A DNA stretch of 64,000 bases from Maylandia zebra (Eukaryota > Chordata > Actinopteri > Cichliformes > Cichlidae): positions 23,251,786 through 23,315,785 of the forward strand of contig NC_135176.1 of assembly GCF_041146795.1 (NCBI RefSeq), given 5' to 3'. This document shows, in pieces, positions 23,201 to 34,900 of this stretch (positions within the stretch are counted from its first letter, which is position 1; each line of letters begins with the position of its first letter). The notes beneath the pieces are model-generated. The model was not told the DNA's origin. It did no database searches and saw nothing but the letters and a program-made list of their open reading frames with translations. Position numbers and translations under genes: made by a program.

Positions 23201-24005
23201 ACATTATTCATATGCAGCCAACAAATCTGCAGCAACTGTGTGATGCTATCATGTCAATATAGGCCAAATTCTTTGACGAATGTTTCCAGCACCTTATTGA
23301 AGTCAAGGAATTTGGGCAGTTCTGGAACCAAAAAGGTGCCCACAACTGTACTAGCAAGGTGTACCTAATGAAGTGCCTGGCAAGTGCATATATTTCATAT
23401 GTATTTTAAAATCAACTCCACACACAGAAAATAAATAGATATTGTATAATTATTACGACTACTTTTGTGGTTTCTGTCCTAAATTTGCAGACAAAACCTT
23501 TAAGAGGAAAACCCCACCAAGAGTAAGAAGTCATCTGCCCATTTATTTACATCTGTTTAAATTTGATATGATGTAGCTCATTTTTATTTTGTTAGAAACA
23601 AAAGTAAGAGGGATCACAGCCATGATCAAAATGACTTTTATTCCACAGCTCAGCTACAGAAGACCCATCTTGTGTAAGAAGAAGGTTTCATTCAAAAGTC
23701 CTGTAATTGCTGAGACCTTTGATGGAAAATGCATACTAGCCTCAAAGTTAATGACTCCCAGTCTCAACAAGCCATTGCAAATGTCCAGCCCACCTGAGGA
23801 GTTGAAGCCTGATGCAGAGATCAGCTCGGAAGAAGAAACATTAGCTCTGACCATGTTGCTAAAAAGGTCTGTCAAAACTAGTCATAAGAAACCCAAGCTC
23901 TTTGACTTTGCCACCGACAAGGAGAGAGATACTCTCTTTCAGGTCATGAGAGAAAGATGTGTGAAACTCAGAAGTGTTACTTTATTTCCTTTCACAGCTG
24001 TTTAG
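20232..24005 (+). CDS. meikin: Meiosis-specific kinetochore protein (MEIKIN) candidate
   Basis: MEIKIN binds CENP-C and Polo-like kinase 1 to promote mono-orientation of sister kinetochores and centromeric cohesion in meiosis I. Exons: 20232-20328, 20673-20776, 21351-21651, 21736-21870, 22222-22261, 22359-22405, 23491-23522, 23649-24005. Phases join throughout to 370 residues and TAG, matching the roughly 370 residues of mammalian MEIKIN. The start is the first ATG of an open exon (MDRYKRQIRLRC). The protein is basic at its N-terminus and acidic and serine-rich in the middle. S80-T81-P82 and S298-S299-P300 fit the polo-box-binding pattern S-S/T-P. The C-terminus (PKLFDFATDKERDTLFQVM region) would be the CENP-C-binding part. 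The assignment rests on position between ACSL6 and FNIP1 in the human order, length and this architecture; MEIKIN evolves fast and I cannot align it from memory. Confidence 0.7.
20777..21350. other. MEIKIN intron 2
   Basis: The stretch 21124-21350 is open and could look like an exon, but no donor fits the reading phase, and the flanking exons already join in phase without it. It ends in a strong acceptor tract (CTTATTCTTTTCACACAG). Confidence 0.5.
22477..23388 (+). mobile_element. Decayed Tc1-like transposon, copy B, in MEIKIN intron
   Basis: Matching ends are CTTGCCGACCACTTTATTAGG at the left and, reversed, CTTGCCAGGCACTTCATTAGG at the right, close to TA dinucleotides. The interior follows the same Tc1-like transposase as copy A (HQSEWRRKVTLKV-type start, LVLVPNRLV region, GGGGVVMAWRIFFWHMW region near 23065, IEHLWNLV region near 23167). 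Many frameshifts and a central deletion leave it non-coding. It enlarges the MEIKIN intron between exons 22359-22405 and 23491-23522. Confidence 0.88.
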
Positions 24006-24600
24006 TGCACCGAACCATCTTTCCTGCCACATTTGAAGCTAGAATAAGAAAACAGAAAACTGTGGCTTTACCCCCTCATCTGGATTAGATTAGTCTAATT
24101 GTAGAAAGTCCTATATGAAAATGGTCTGTAACTACTTAAAAGAAGGAGAGAAGAATCTATGGAACAAACTTAAAATAACATTTAAGAACTAATTAAAGAG
24201 ACATGCTAGACTGGCGTTTATGTTCATATGAAAAAAGTGTGATGTGAAATGACCACTAGATGGCACATATGTATTTACCTTTAAAAACCATTGTCTGTCT
24301 TGTCCATACAGTGAGCTTTTCCACCTTTAAATATGATATATGTGTGTCTATATATGTGTGTTTTTTTGCTTGTTGTGCTTGTCCATATTTGCATTTATTC
24401 TCGTGACACGTGTTACTATAGACTTTCTAAATGAAGAATGATTTAAAAGCAAAGTTTAAATGTATAAGATATGTATTTTAAGTATACTCCATCTATATTT
24501 ATGTATATTTGTCTTTGTCCTCAAAATCTGCATATGTATTTGATTTAGAAAGTGTCTAAAGCAAATAAAAATACATTAAAATGCCTCTTGTGGCGATCCC
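24006..24600 (+). terminator. meikin: MEIKIN 3' UTR and poly(A) signal
   Basis: AT-rich sequence after the stop codon. AATAAA at 24564-24569 is followed after about 35 bases by a TG-rich tract, the usual layout of a cleavage site. Transcript end is expected near 24590. Confidence 0.6.
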
Positions 24601-24670
24601 TCCGTTCTGTGTTTGATGCGTTTCTTACACTTAATTATTTTCTCAACTGTGTCTTTCAATAATATCTGAA

Positions 24671-24696
24671 GTGTGTGTGTGTGTGTGTGTGTGTGT
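24671..24696. repeat. (GT)n microsatellite
   Basis: Thirteen GT units in the short MEIKIN-FNIP1 intergenic gap. Confidence 0.95.
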
Positions 24697-24789
24697 CAAG
24701 CCGTTCAGCAGTCGCACTTAGATAATTTTTTAGTGTGAATAAATTTCATGCTGTCACGATCCCCGACAAAACATCAACACAGCGAATCC

Positions 24790-25021
24790 ACTCACCACGT
24801 GGTACTTATACCAAAAATATCAGCCAATCGGGTTATTTGTTGTAGCAGCATTGGCGCCCGGTGAGCCAATCAGAATAATGTAGTGGGTTACCAAGCTGTT
24901 CCTGTGACTAATGCGTGTCATATGACTGTGACACCCATGGAGACAGTTACAAGGAACAAGATTTAGTCGTGGATTTGAAAACGGAAAGAGACTTTCTGTA
25001 CCGAATTCATTTTGGTACAAG
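24790..25021 (+). promoter_or_regulatory. fnip1: FNIP1 proximal promoter with three CCAAT boxes and an E-box
   Basis: Within about 230 bp before the FNIP1 ATG are CCAAT at 24824-24828, ATTGG (reverse CCAAT) at 24850-24854, CCAAT at 24866-24870, and the palindrome CCACGTGG at 24795-24802. No TATA box is placed correctly, and CpGs rise after 24840. Multiple CCAAT boxes suggest NF-Y. CACGTG is the core bound by TFEB/TFE3-type bHLH-ZIP factors, which act downstream of the FNIP-folliculin pathway in mammals. Binding is inferred. Confidence 0.6.
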
Positions 25022-25113
25022 ATGCCTCCGACTCTCTTTCAGAAACTTTTTAACAAGAGAAATGCGTTTTCATCGCCACCCCCGAGGTGTAGCAAAGAGG
25101 ACCCAGCTTTCAG
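25022..25113 (+). CDS. fnip1: FNIP1 exon 1 (start codon exon)
   Basis: The ATG at 25022 opens [12 protein letters not shown], nearly identical to the mammalian FNIP start, which fixes the initiation site. The donor GTAGCT begins a 15.7-kb first intron. Surrounding sequence is richer in CpG than the rest of the window. Confidence 0.93.
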
Positions 25114-28100
25114 GTAGCTTATTGTGTGCGTGCGTGTCCGTTTGTGGTTTGTGTGTAGGGTTGTGCGTGTGTACGTTAATAATATTTATGGCTTTCGCTT
25201 TGACGTCTGAAAGGAATGACAGTGTATTTGGAGCAACGCTTATATTGAACTCGAGGCACTCTGCAGATGAGCGTTGTGTAGTTTGGCTGATTTGACATCG
25301 GTGTTGGAAAAGTGTAGAGTGACGTGAGAGACGTGTTGTGCCTTGTTGGTGCGGTTAGCTACATGCTAATGCTAGCTGTTGGACGTTAGCGAGGCTGCTG
25401 CACGCGCTGTCTTGGTGGGACTTGACTCAGCTTGTTAACCATCACTTTTTTGCTCATATAAGTAATTGTTTATGTCAGCTTATAAGTGAAAAACGCTTTA
25501 TTGTCATCCCGAAGATAGTCAAATGGTGCTTGCAAGTTACAGTAGAAGTATCTCGCTTTCTCTTTGTCTCTCCCTTGCTCCCCCCTCCTCTTTCCCCTTT
25601 GTTTCTGTGGTAACAGCATTGTGGCAAGAAAAAACGCACGTGACAGTATTGTCGCGCTCTTTTGTAGCTTATCTTTGGCTGGATCCTGATAACTTGGAGC
25701 TAATTAGAAGTAGCATCCCTCGACTTTGCCTCTGTTACTGTACTCTCCACCAGACAACAGAGCAGGACACCGTGGGCTCTTAATGGAAGCACATGTGATC
25801 GCTTCATTCGGCCGCTGACGCATCCCATACCGTGCTGCTGTGTCGGTAGACTGTTGATGCACAGTGTTAATTTTACTGAAATAGCGCTACATGGCGTCTG
25901 AATATCACCTAACATTGCAGTGATGTTAAATAGACAAGTGGCTGGAGTTTACTTAGAACACCGATGCTTAGAACAAATGCAAGATGGCTTGTAGTGATTA
26001 TAATATTTCCTGCACGCGTTGCTTGTGTTCCACATCCACTAAAGCAGATAATCATGTCATTTCCCATGTAGCTATAGAAAACATTTATCATTTCCAAACA
26101 CCAGTGCTCTTTGATATTTACCCTATAAAGATCTGGTCATGTATTTTAAAAATTAAAGGCAAGTTAACGCAGTATTGCGGCGACATGTTGCCCAATACTG
26201 TCAGGCTTGCAACTGGGCGTCCTTAGCATATATAATGTTTCCAATCATAATCTTAAAACAAAGTTTTATTTATGTATGGAGTATAAAACCGATGTAAGCT
26301 GCATAAGAACTCTTAAGGTTACATTCAGCCTGACATGGCAATGAATCATTGAGCTGAATGGGAGTTGATTTGCAGTCTCCCTGTGTATTTTCTCTCACAC
26401 CCTCAGGGTCAGGTCTGCCACCATTGGAAAAACGTGCTCTAAAGCTTTAAATACACTGGCATTGCACAATGTTTCTCCCACCTTGTCACTCATGGGGAAG
26501 ATATTTACCTGAAAGCGCATCTCCTTGTGGTGCTGCTTGCACTTTGGTCCATGCCTGAGCCAGAGCACGTTCCACTGTCATAAAGGTGCCCTGCACCCAG
26601 TGATATAAATGCAATCTGTGTGTGTGTGCGTGGAGGGGCGGGGGCTGACTGGCATCAATCCCAGAGCAAACAGGCAGGCAGCAGGCTTTTCTGTTAGCTC
26701 AGTGGTCAGCTGTGCTCTTCATACCTCTGGCATAAGCTTCCCATTCATCAAGCATGAAATGCTCTAGAGAGGACAGAACTGTGTGGAGACATGGTTGGAG
26801 AGGGACACTTGTGTGGTAGCAAGAATAGGCTAAGATGCAGCATTAGGAGTTTCTGCATAAAAGAAAAATGGTTAAAAGGAATTTAAAAAACACTGAGTTG
26901 AGGGTCTAAGGGAGGAGAATCTAATGGGACAGGGTGGAACAAATAAGTTGGAGGATGAAGTGGTTAGCAACTGAGCATGCAAAATTAAAAGATGGACAGA
27001 ACAGAGAATATAACGTGACTGCAGTCCACTGGCAGAGGTGGCCTGCAGAAATGATGACGTTAACAGTATTCTGAAGTAGAGCAGGGCGATATGACCAAAA
27101 AATTTATCACGATATACATTTGAAAATTTGCGATAACGATATAACTGACGATATAATTGACACTAGACAAAATACTTTACAACTCCTCAACTTTATTAGT
27201 GCAAAAACCCCCCAAAACATCAACGTATTTTCACTTAAACAGGCAGCTTTTTTAAGTGCATTAAAGTTATATAAAAAATTAACAGTGCAAATGCAAATTC
27301 CTTGCTGACAGTTTAACCAAAAGGCATTTCCAGTGGAAATTGGCCGACATATCCTCAGCATAACCATGTTTAATATCCACAAAACTTAAAAAGAGGTTAT
27401 ACACACACAATACGTAATATTATGTTGAAGCACAGTACGTATCACTCCGCGAGGCACCTGCCTACGATAGCCGTAATGCTCCGACAATCCATCGAGCAGT
27501 GCGGCTTTGTAGCTTAGCAAAGTCGTACTGAAACATTTGACAGATTTTCGAGTGCCATGTACCACATAAAATCGTTTCGAGGTCAGTAAACACAACCAGA
27601 ATTCATACATACACACGGGATTATAATCTGTCGATTTTCAGAAAAATCAAAGGATTGATTTTAAGTGTGCCGTATTTTCCAAATAACACGGTAATAACGA
27701 CGGCCCGCTAGCATGCTCTTACCAAAAATAGTGCTTTGTTGTGTATCTGACGGATGAAAGCCAAACCAGTTCCACACCACTGAAGTTGGAGCATTTTTAC
27801 AAACCTGGTTCATCTGTTTCATTTAACGATCCCCTTTCGCTCTTCTCATTCTGTGTCGCCGCCATGTGCGTATGTAAACAAAGGCACTGCGCATGCGCGT
27901 TTTACCCTTATTCTATCGCGATATTTCATTTTCGTATCGTTGCCCAACATTACACCGGTATTACTGTGAACAGTATGATATGGCCCAGCCCTATTCTGAA
28001 GTATTTTTTTAAAAAGCACTGTGTGAGAATTATACCATGAATAAATTTGGCTGGGTAGGATGCTGCAGTCAATTTCAATCAAGACGTTAAAAGAAAATGA

Positions 28101-31100
28101 CCTTAAAAACCTCTGACAGGTTGGGGGGGGGAATAAGCAAGCCCAATGTGACACCAGAAATAGCTTTTTTTAGTTTGTACATCAGGCTTATTATTGGCAT
28201 TTTCCAGTCTATATTTTTTAATATCCAGAAGAGATGAAGTCTTTCCTGTTTTGCAAACCTCTGGCCTGCATACTGCATCACCGACACCATGCACTGCCAC
28301 ACCACTCCACTGTGCCCTTCAGAATACCATAGAGGGCAGTAGTTTGGCTGACCCTGAGAGGAAAGCCTAAAAAGACTCCTGTTTCCCTGGCTGCGGCACC
28401 TGACTGGGGACGGCATACTGTACATTACACCAAAAGCCTTTGGCTCATCCTGTAGCCAGTCTGAGACCTGATCATTAGCCAGTAGCTTTGTCCTCCCACT
28501 CACACCCAAACTGCTTGTAATGGCAGCCTGCTGAGGAAACTTCCTACATGACCTGCACTAACAGACAATATACGAGTAAGAGAGTAAAAGCAGATTTACT
28601 CAAGTTTGACGTTTTCTGTTTAATATATAGATTCGTGGAATTAAACTTTTTCTATGGTAAACTAGGACTCACCTGTTTCCTTTTCAAGTTGATATAAAAT
28701 GGTCACAAGTCTAGAAAATATAATAAAACTTTGGTGAATTTAAAATAAATTAAATTAGTACAGTGTATTCATGTAGATTTAGTAAATCATGTTTGACAAG
28801 CTTATTCATTACAGCCTGTGAAAATGCATGACGTTGCATTTGCTGGAGTACTACTTTTTTTTTTGTTTCTCACACCGTGGAATTTATCTTTAAAAATGTT
28901 TTATTTATAGTTTGGGAGAAGTCGTGTCTCAGGTTCCTGATTGGCAAGGCGTCCTTCCTCCATTGCGTACTTTCATAACTCGGTGTGTCATGTGAGGCTT
29001 TCATCAATCTCAGGCTGTCATGTTTGTTGAGTGATCACATGGTTACCAAAGTCACTGGCAAAAAAAACCTAAGCATCTTTGCAAGTGTTGATGAAGATGC
29101 ACACTTTGTTTTGTTTTTTTTGTTTTTTTTAAGTAATGCTCTCTTCTCTTTTATCCTGTTGCTGTTTATCTAAAGTTATGAATCAACATGTGATCACTCG
29201 TACTGTCTCAACCCTTTTATCGCATCACTATCTTAAAAAATTCCCAGCTTGACTCTAAAATGAAAAACCCATCACAGCGTTTTTATGTATGCTTGTTCTG
29301 CTCTGCTCTCTGTTTGATTACTTTCTTTTTAAGCACTCACTGTCGGTAAACTGACATGGATTACTGTGAATGTTATAGCTTTATTTTGCAGGGCTGCTTT
29401 CTTCCCTCGGTGCATGCTTGTGTGAATGCTGCAAGCGTGCCAAGGTTCTGTAAAGACAGCGGCTGTCATCGGGTTCCTATCGGGGCTATTTCAAGTGGCC
29501 ACACTCAGGCTTCTCAGAACTGCAGGGTCATAGTAAGGATATAATTTGATGTTAAAGTTGCAGGGGCATCACACACTTTACAGCGGTGCGCAAACGCGTT
29601 TGTATTCGTCACAAACTTTTCAGAATGTGCCCTTTAGCTTGATATTAAATTTCTATTATGCTCTGTGAGCCAAAGGGTCAGTGTCTATTCTACTATTTAA
29701 GCACAGTGTAATTATGTCTACATGTGCTACCAGAATGAAAATTATAGCGCCAGAGGTTGTATCAAAATGTTTTTGGCAGTGAAATTGCTGTTCTACATTA
29801 CCTTTAGTATCCTAGCAGGTTCAGCCGTGAAATCTAAGCAGGGCTATTAAAGATGTACTGGAGGCAAAGGTAGAGAGGCAAGTTTCAGATGGAAGGAATA
29901 TGCAGAGGGCGGGTAGTGGAAATATTAGACAAAGGATGATCAAGATGGAGGGGCCCAGCAGGTTGAAAAGAAGAAGACCACAGAGGAGCCTTGTGGATAC
30001 ATATATTAAAGGGGGACATTCAGATGGTTGGTGTGACAGAAGAGGATGCAACGGAGAGGGTGAGATGGAGGCAGATGATCCATGGTAACCCACGGATCGA
30101 AGAGAAGAAACATAATTTACCAGTTAGAATGTGATAACTCAAACCACAGGTTGAATTAGGAGTTTTAATTGGCCTTCGTGTGTCCAGAACATGCGACCTC
30201 CCTGCAAACACTGTATGGATCAATCAGCTGTCTGCCATGTGAAGCTCATACTCAGTTTAAGGACCTAAAGGAGTGTCCATACTGAAAGCAGTTCTTGTCG
30301 GCTGTAGTTTATAGTTAACAGCTTGTCTCTAATGGACATTCAAGGCTCCACATGCTTAGGTAACCCTCTAATGTCTTTGGTTCTCTGTCGTATGTCAATC
30401 AACACTATCCTTTGTTGTCATTGGTAATCGCCTCGCTGGTACCCCTAGCCTCAAAGTTTTATATAATGCTTGCTCAAATTTAGGGCTGCCACGATTACGT
30501 CGACTATCAAAATCGTCGACGACTGATTTAATAGTCGACGCGTCGTTTGAAACTTTGTACGATCACAAAAGACGCAGGAATAAGTGGCAGGATTTAAGAG
30601 TGTAATAATGGACTGAAACAGAAGATGGCAGCATTGCATGTACAAGGATGTCAGCTACCGTTAAACCCCGAAGAAGAAGAAGCAGCTGTGTCCCAGAATT
30701 CATAGCGCGGCCCAGCGCAGTTTCCAACAATGGCGGCAGCTAGTTAGTTTTAATGTTACTCTTATTATTCTTTCTGGGTCACAAAATAAACGTTTAACAT
30801 ATTTTCAGGCGAGAATGTAGCTGTGTAAACCTCAAATATCTGCTCAGTTTATCAGGACACCACATATTTTCAAAAGCGCTCCGACGTTTTCGGAGACATC
30901 TGTTACCCACTAGCTCGTTAGCGAGCCGGGGGCTAGGCTCACTAGCGCCGTGAGAACACCGGACTCCCCGCAAATCGTTTTCAAACCCACCGCCGTCTTT
31001 CGCTACTCAGGTTAAATATATATGAGTCACTTAGATAACTTAAAATGTTATTGTTTGGCTTTTTTTTTTTTTAGTATTTTATTTGTTCCTGAGTAAATCA

Positions 31101-31879
31101 GTTTGTCTGAGATTAAAGTTATAGTTTTTACACAGCTGAATAAACGTCAAGCAGACAGCTGATTATCAGAAGTGTGAGATGCTCCAGAATATACTCCAGT
31201 GTCCTGTTATATTTTAGATAGCAAGGAGTTTATTAAACTTCACCGAAACAATCTGCAAATTTCATTAAAATTTAATAAACTATCATCTTGTCTTTATTTT
31301 TAGTTAGCACAGACATTAAACACTTAAAGCTGTAAGCTAATGATAGTTAGATAAGAGCAGATGCTGTTGGTGCAATAAGCTGTAGTTTTACGTCTAATGG
31401 ATGATGATCTGATTAGTCGACTAATCGCAAAAATAATCGGTGACTAGTCGACTATCAAAATAATCGTTTGTGGCAGCCCTACTCAAATTGCGTCACCAGT
31501 AGTTGTTTTGTCTGTGGTTGCTTGAAGATAAGGCTTTTATGGTTTCTGGTTACCAAGTCACTGACATTTCCAAATGAATGCTAGGATGATGACTTTACAT
31601 TTAGCTAGGCCTGCTTATCCTGTGGCGTATACGCATTAAGGAACTCCCTATGTTATTTGCATGGTACAGTGATGAGAGGAGTTATTAGTTTATTTTCTAT
31701 GACTGATTTGTTGTTTGACATTTCTACTGTATAGCAAGTTTGCATGTGACCTTACCAATACATTACAGATGTACCTGAGAAGATCAGAGAAAATTACATT
31801 TGCTTTTTTTTTTTTACACTGGATACTTGGGGCTGATGCAGAGACACATTTTTGGGTATTGAAATTCTTTTTTATTTGG

Positions 31880-31920
<41 letters not shown>

Positions 31921-34900
31921 TTATTTATTTATATAGCACTTTAAAAACACACCTGGTAGACCAAAGTGCTGTACAATACTAATATGCACATAGTAATAGA
32001 CATAGCAATAAAGTTAAAAAACAATAAAAAAAAATAAAATAAATAAAAATAAAAATGTCAGTTACACACAGAGTTAAAAGCCAGGGAATAAAAATAGGTT
32101 TTTAATAAAGACTTAAAAACTGGCACTGATGCAGCCTGTCTAATATGGAGAGGAAGGTTATTCCAAAGCATCGGCGTGGCAACAGAGAACGCTCGGTCTC
32201 CTCTAAGTTTCAGCCGTGACTTTGGGACCGAAAGCAGCAACTGCTCAGCTGACCGAAGGGAACGAGTGGGGACGTGGGGCTTCAACAAATCAGACAAATA
32301 AACAGGTGCCAGACCATTTATAGATTTAAAAGCCAATAAAAGGACTTTAAAACGGATCCTGAATTCAATTGGAAGCCAGTGTAAAGAGGCCAAAATCGGA
32401 GTGATGTGATCAAATTTTCTTCTACCAGTTAAAAATCGTGCCGCAGCATTTTGCACTAATTGCAAGCGTGACAAAGTGCCCTGCCCAACCCCTGTTAAAA
32501 GAGAATTACAATAATCTAAACGTGAGGTAATAAAGGCATGAATAACGCTTTCCAAGTCACGCTTGGAAAGAAAGGGCTTAACCTTTGATAAACGTCTGAG
32601 GTGATAAAATGCTGATTTTACCACCCCGTTTACATGGTCATCAAAGGTGAGTGCAGAATCAATTTTAACTCCGAGATTTGTGATCGAACTCTTTAGTTGG
32701 GAAGTCAAAGCTGCAAGATCAACATCCAGAGTATGAGAAGAACGATTTGGGCCAAATAAAATTGCTTCTGTCTTCCGATCATTAAAATTTAAAAAGTTGT
32801 TTGCCATCCATGCTTTGACATCAGTAAGGCAGTCAAGCAGAGGTCCAGTTGGGAGACTATCAGAATGACTAAGAGGTAAGTAGAGCTGGCAGTCATCTGC
32901 GTATAGATGGAATGGCACTTTATGCTTTCGGAAAATCGCGCCAAGGGGCAAGAGGTACAATGAAAACAATAACGGCCCAAGAATAGATCCCTGTGGAACA
33001 CCCCAAAGCAGAGGGGCCACAGAGGATGAAGCCGACCCCAACTTAACACAAAATGTCCTATTTAAAAGATAGGACTTTAACCACATGGATAAACATTTTT
33101 TTTTTTTTTTTTTGTAATTTATCCTAAATGTATATTTAACTCATTCACTGCCATTGACGTCTATAGCTGTCAATTGCAGTGAATGAGTCAATGGGTTTAA
33201 CTCATTCACTGCCAATGGCTGGCAGTGAATGAGTTAAGAAGCTTTTACACATAAGTGAATTAAAATAAATCAGTAACTTAGCACCACATAGCAAAGGTAT
33301 TGATGAGACTGAATATTCTCAGATACGAAGCTGTGGGAGTAATTTATTGGAATTTTGAAAATCAGAAAATTCATATTAACTAATTAGCCTACATTCAATC
33401 TCTAAATGAGAAGAGTGTTGAAAGGAAGAAATGACAGAAAGCATGGTGAGGGAGGTGTTTTGATGCAGTGAAATGATATTTGCTTTTTGAGGCGAAACTG
33501 AATCTCTCGATCATATGATCTTTTTTTTGCTTATTAGAATTTGATTTACATGTGCAGCACTGACCGTTTACCCCGATTTCTACGTGACTTCCACCAGTAC
33601 TCTTCAGCTTGATGTTCCGTTCATGTGATTATTTGTGAGAAATAGTCATACACTCGATACTCCCAACTCAGCTGTCACTCATTTTCTGTCATGTGTTGCT
33701 GATTCAGAAGTTGTCACACAGAGTTAATCCAGAGTGTACACAACCTCACTGGGTAAAGATAAATGCAGAGGATGTGTATAGTAAGAAAAGTTAGAAGTAA
33801 ATAAATAAATTTAAAAAAAAAAAAAAAAAGTGTTCCCACTGGCTAAACCTTCCACATAAAACACGAGTGTTGTCAGAGAATACACTTAGACTGGGCTACT
33901 TTTTGCTTTACTTGTGACCTTTTATTCAGATATGGTGTTTACAGCTAATTGATTATCTATTATATCTGCCTACTTTAATCAGCTAGTCTCTGTGTGTCTA
34001 TATTGTAGGTGTGAACCGTCATCTCAGGGTGTTCCAGAAATGCTCTCAGTATCATGTGACTGCTGGAATGCAGAAGTCCTCAATGCTACATAATCAGCAC
34101 AGAAACTAGCTGATATGCAGGTAGTCAGGTGTTTTCAGAGCGTGTGTGACAATATGTTCACTGTATTGTAATGGTAGTTCCCCTCCCCTCATAAAAAAAA
34201 AACTTGGACCCTCAGATTATTTTCAGTAGATTAATTATTTAATAATGAATAAACAACTTGTTTACCTTAATCAGTTGATTAATGAACATTTTTCCCATGG
34301 AGGTTTCTGTTGGCTTTCTCCAGCAGCAGAGGAGTGTTGTTTCTGTTGTTTGTTAATTTTCAGACTGTATACCATTTCACAGATACACCAATTCCTGCAG
34401 GGAAGGTTTCAAATTTGACAACTAGGCAGAAGTATCTTCTACTTCTTGGGAAGTATTAGCACTTGTCTGAGTTTCTGAGAACATATGTATACAATATGAG
34501 CTGATGAAAGCTTAGATATGTCTGAAAGATCAGATGTGTTAACTGCGTTTCAGGGTCACATAGTGATTTATGTATTTATAGTTGTTTGTATTGCCTATGT
34601 GCCATGCTGGAAAGTAGCACTATGGCACAGAATGACCTATAGCTCACAACTAGTGGTGCAGCTGGTACTCATACATGTTTTACATTGGGGGTTTGTGAAG
34701 GTGCATGAGCTGTGTTAGGAGCTATATACAGCTTTCCTATGCTGTCAGTACATGCATATTGATACATGACTTCAGTAGTACTCCTGTGTAATGATCTCTA
34801 AAGTCATCACTGAGCAGGCTTCCCACATGGAAAGCTCTCTCTACTTTATCTAGATTCTTCTTGGTGTGGTTTGCTTGCTATTACACACAACCTTAGGGTC

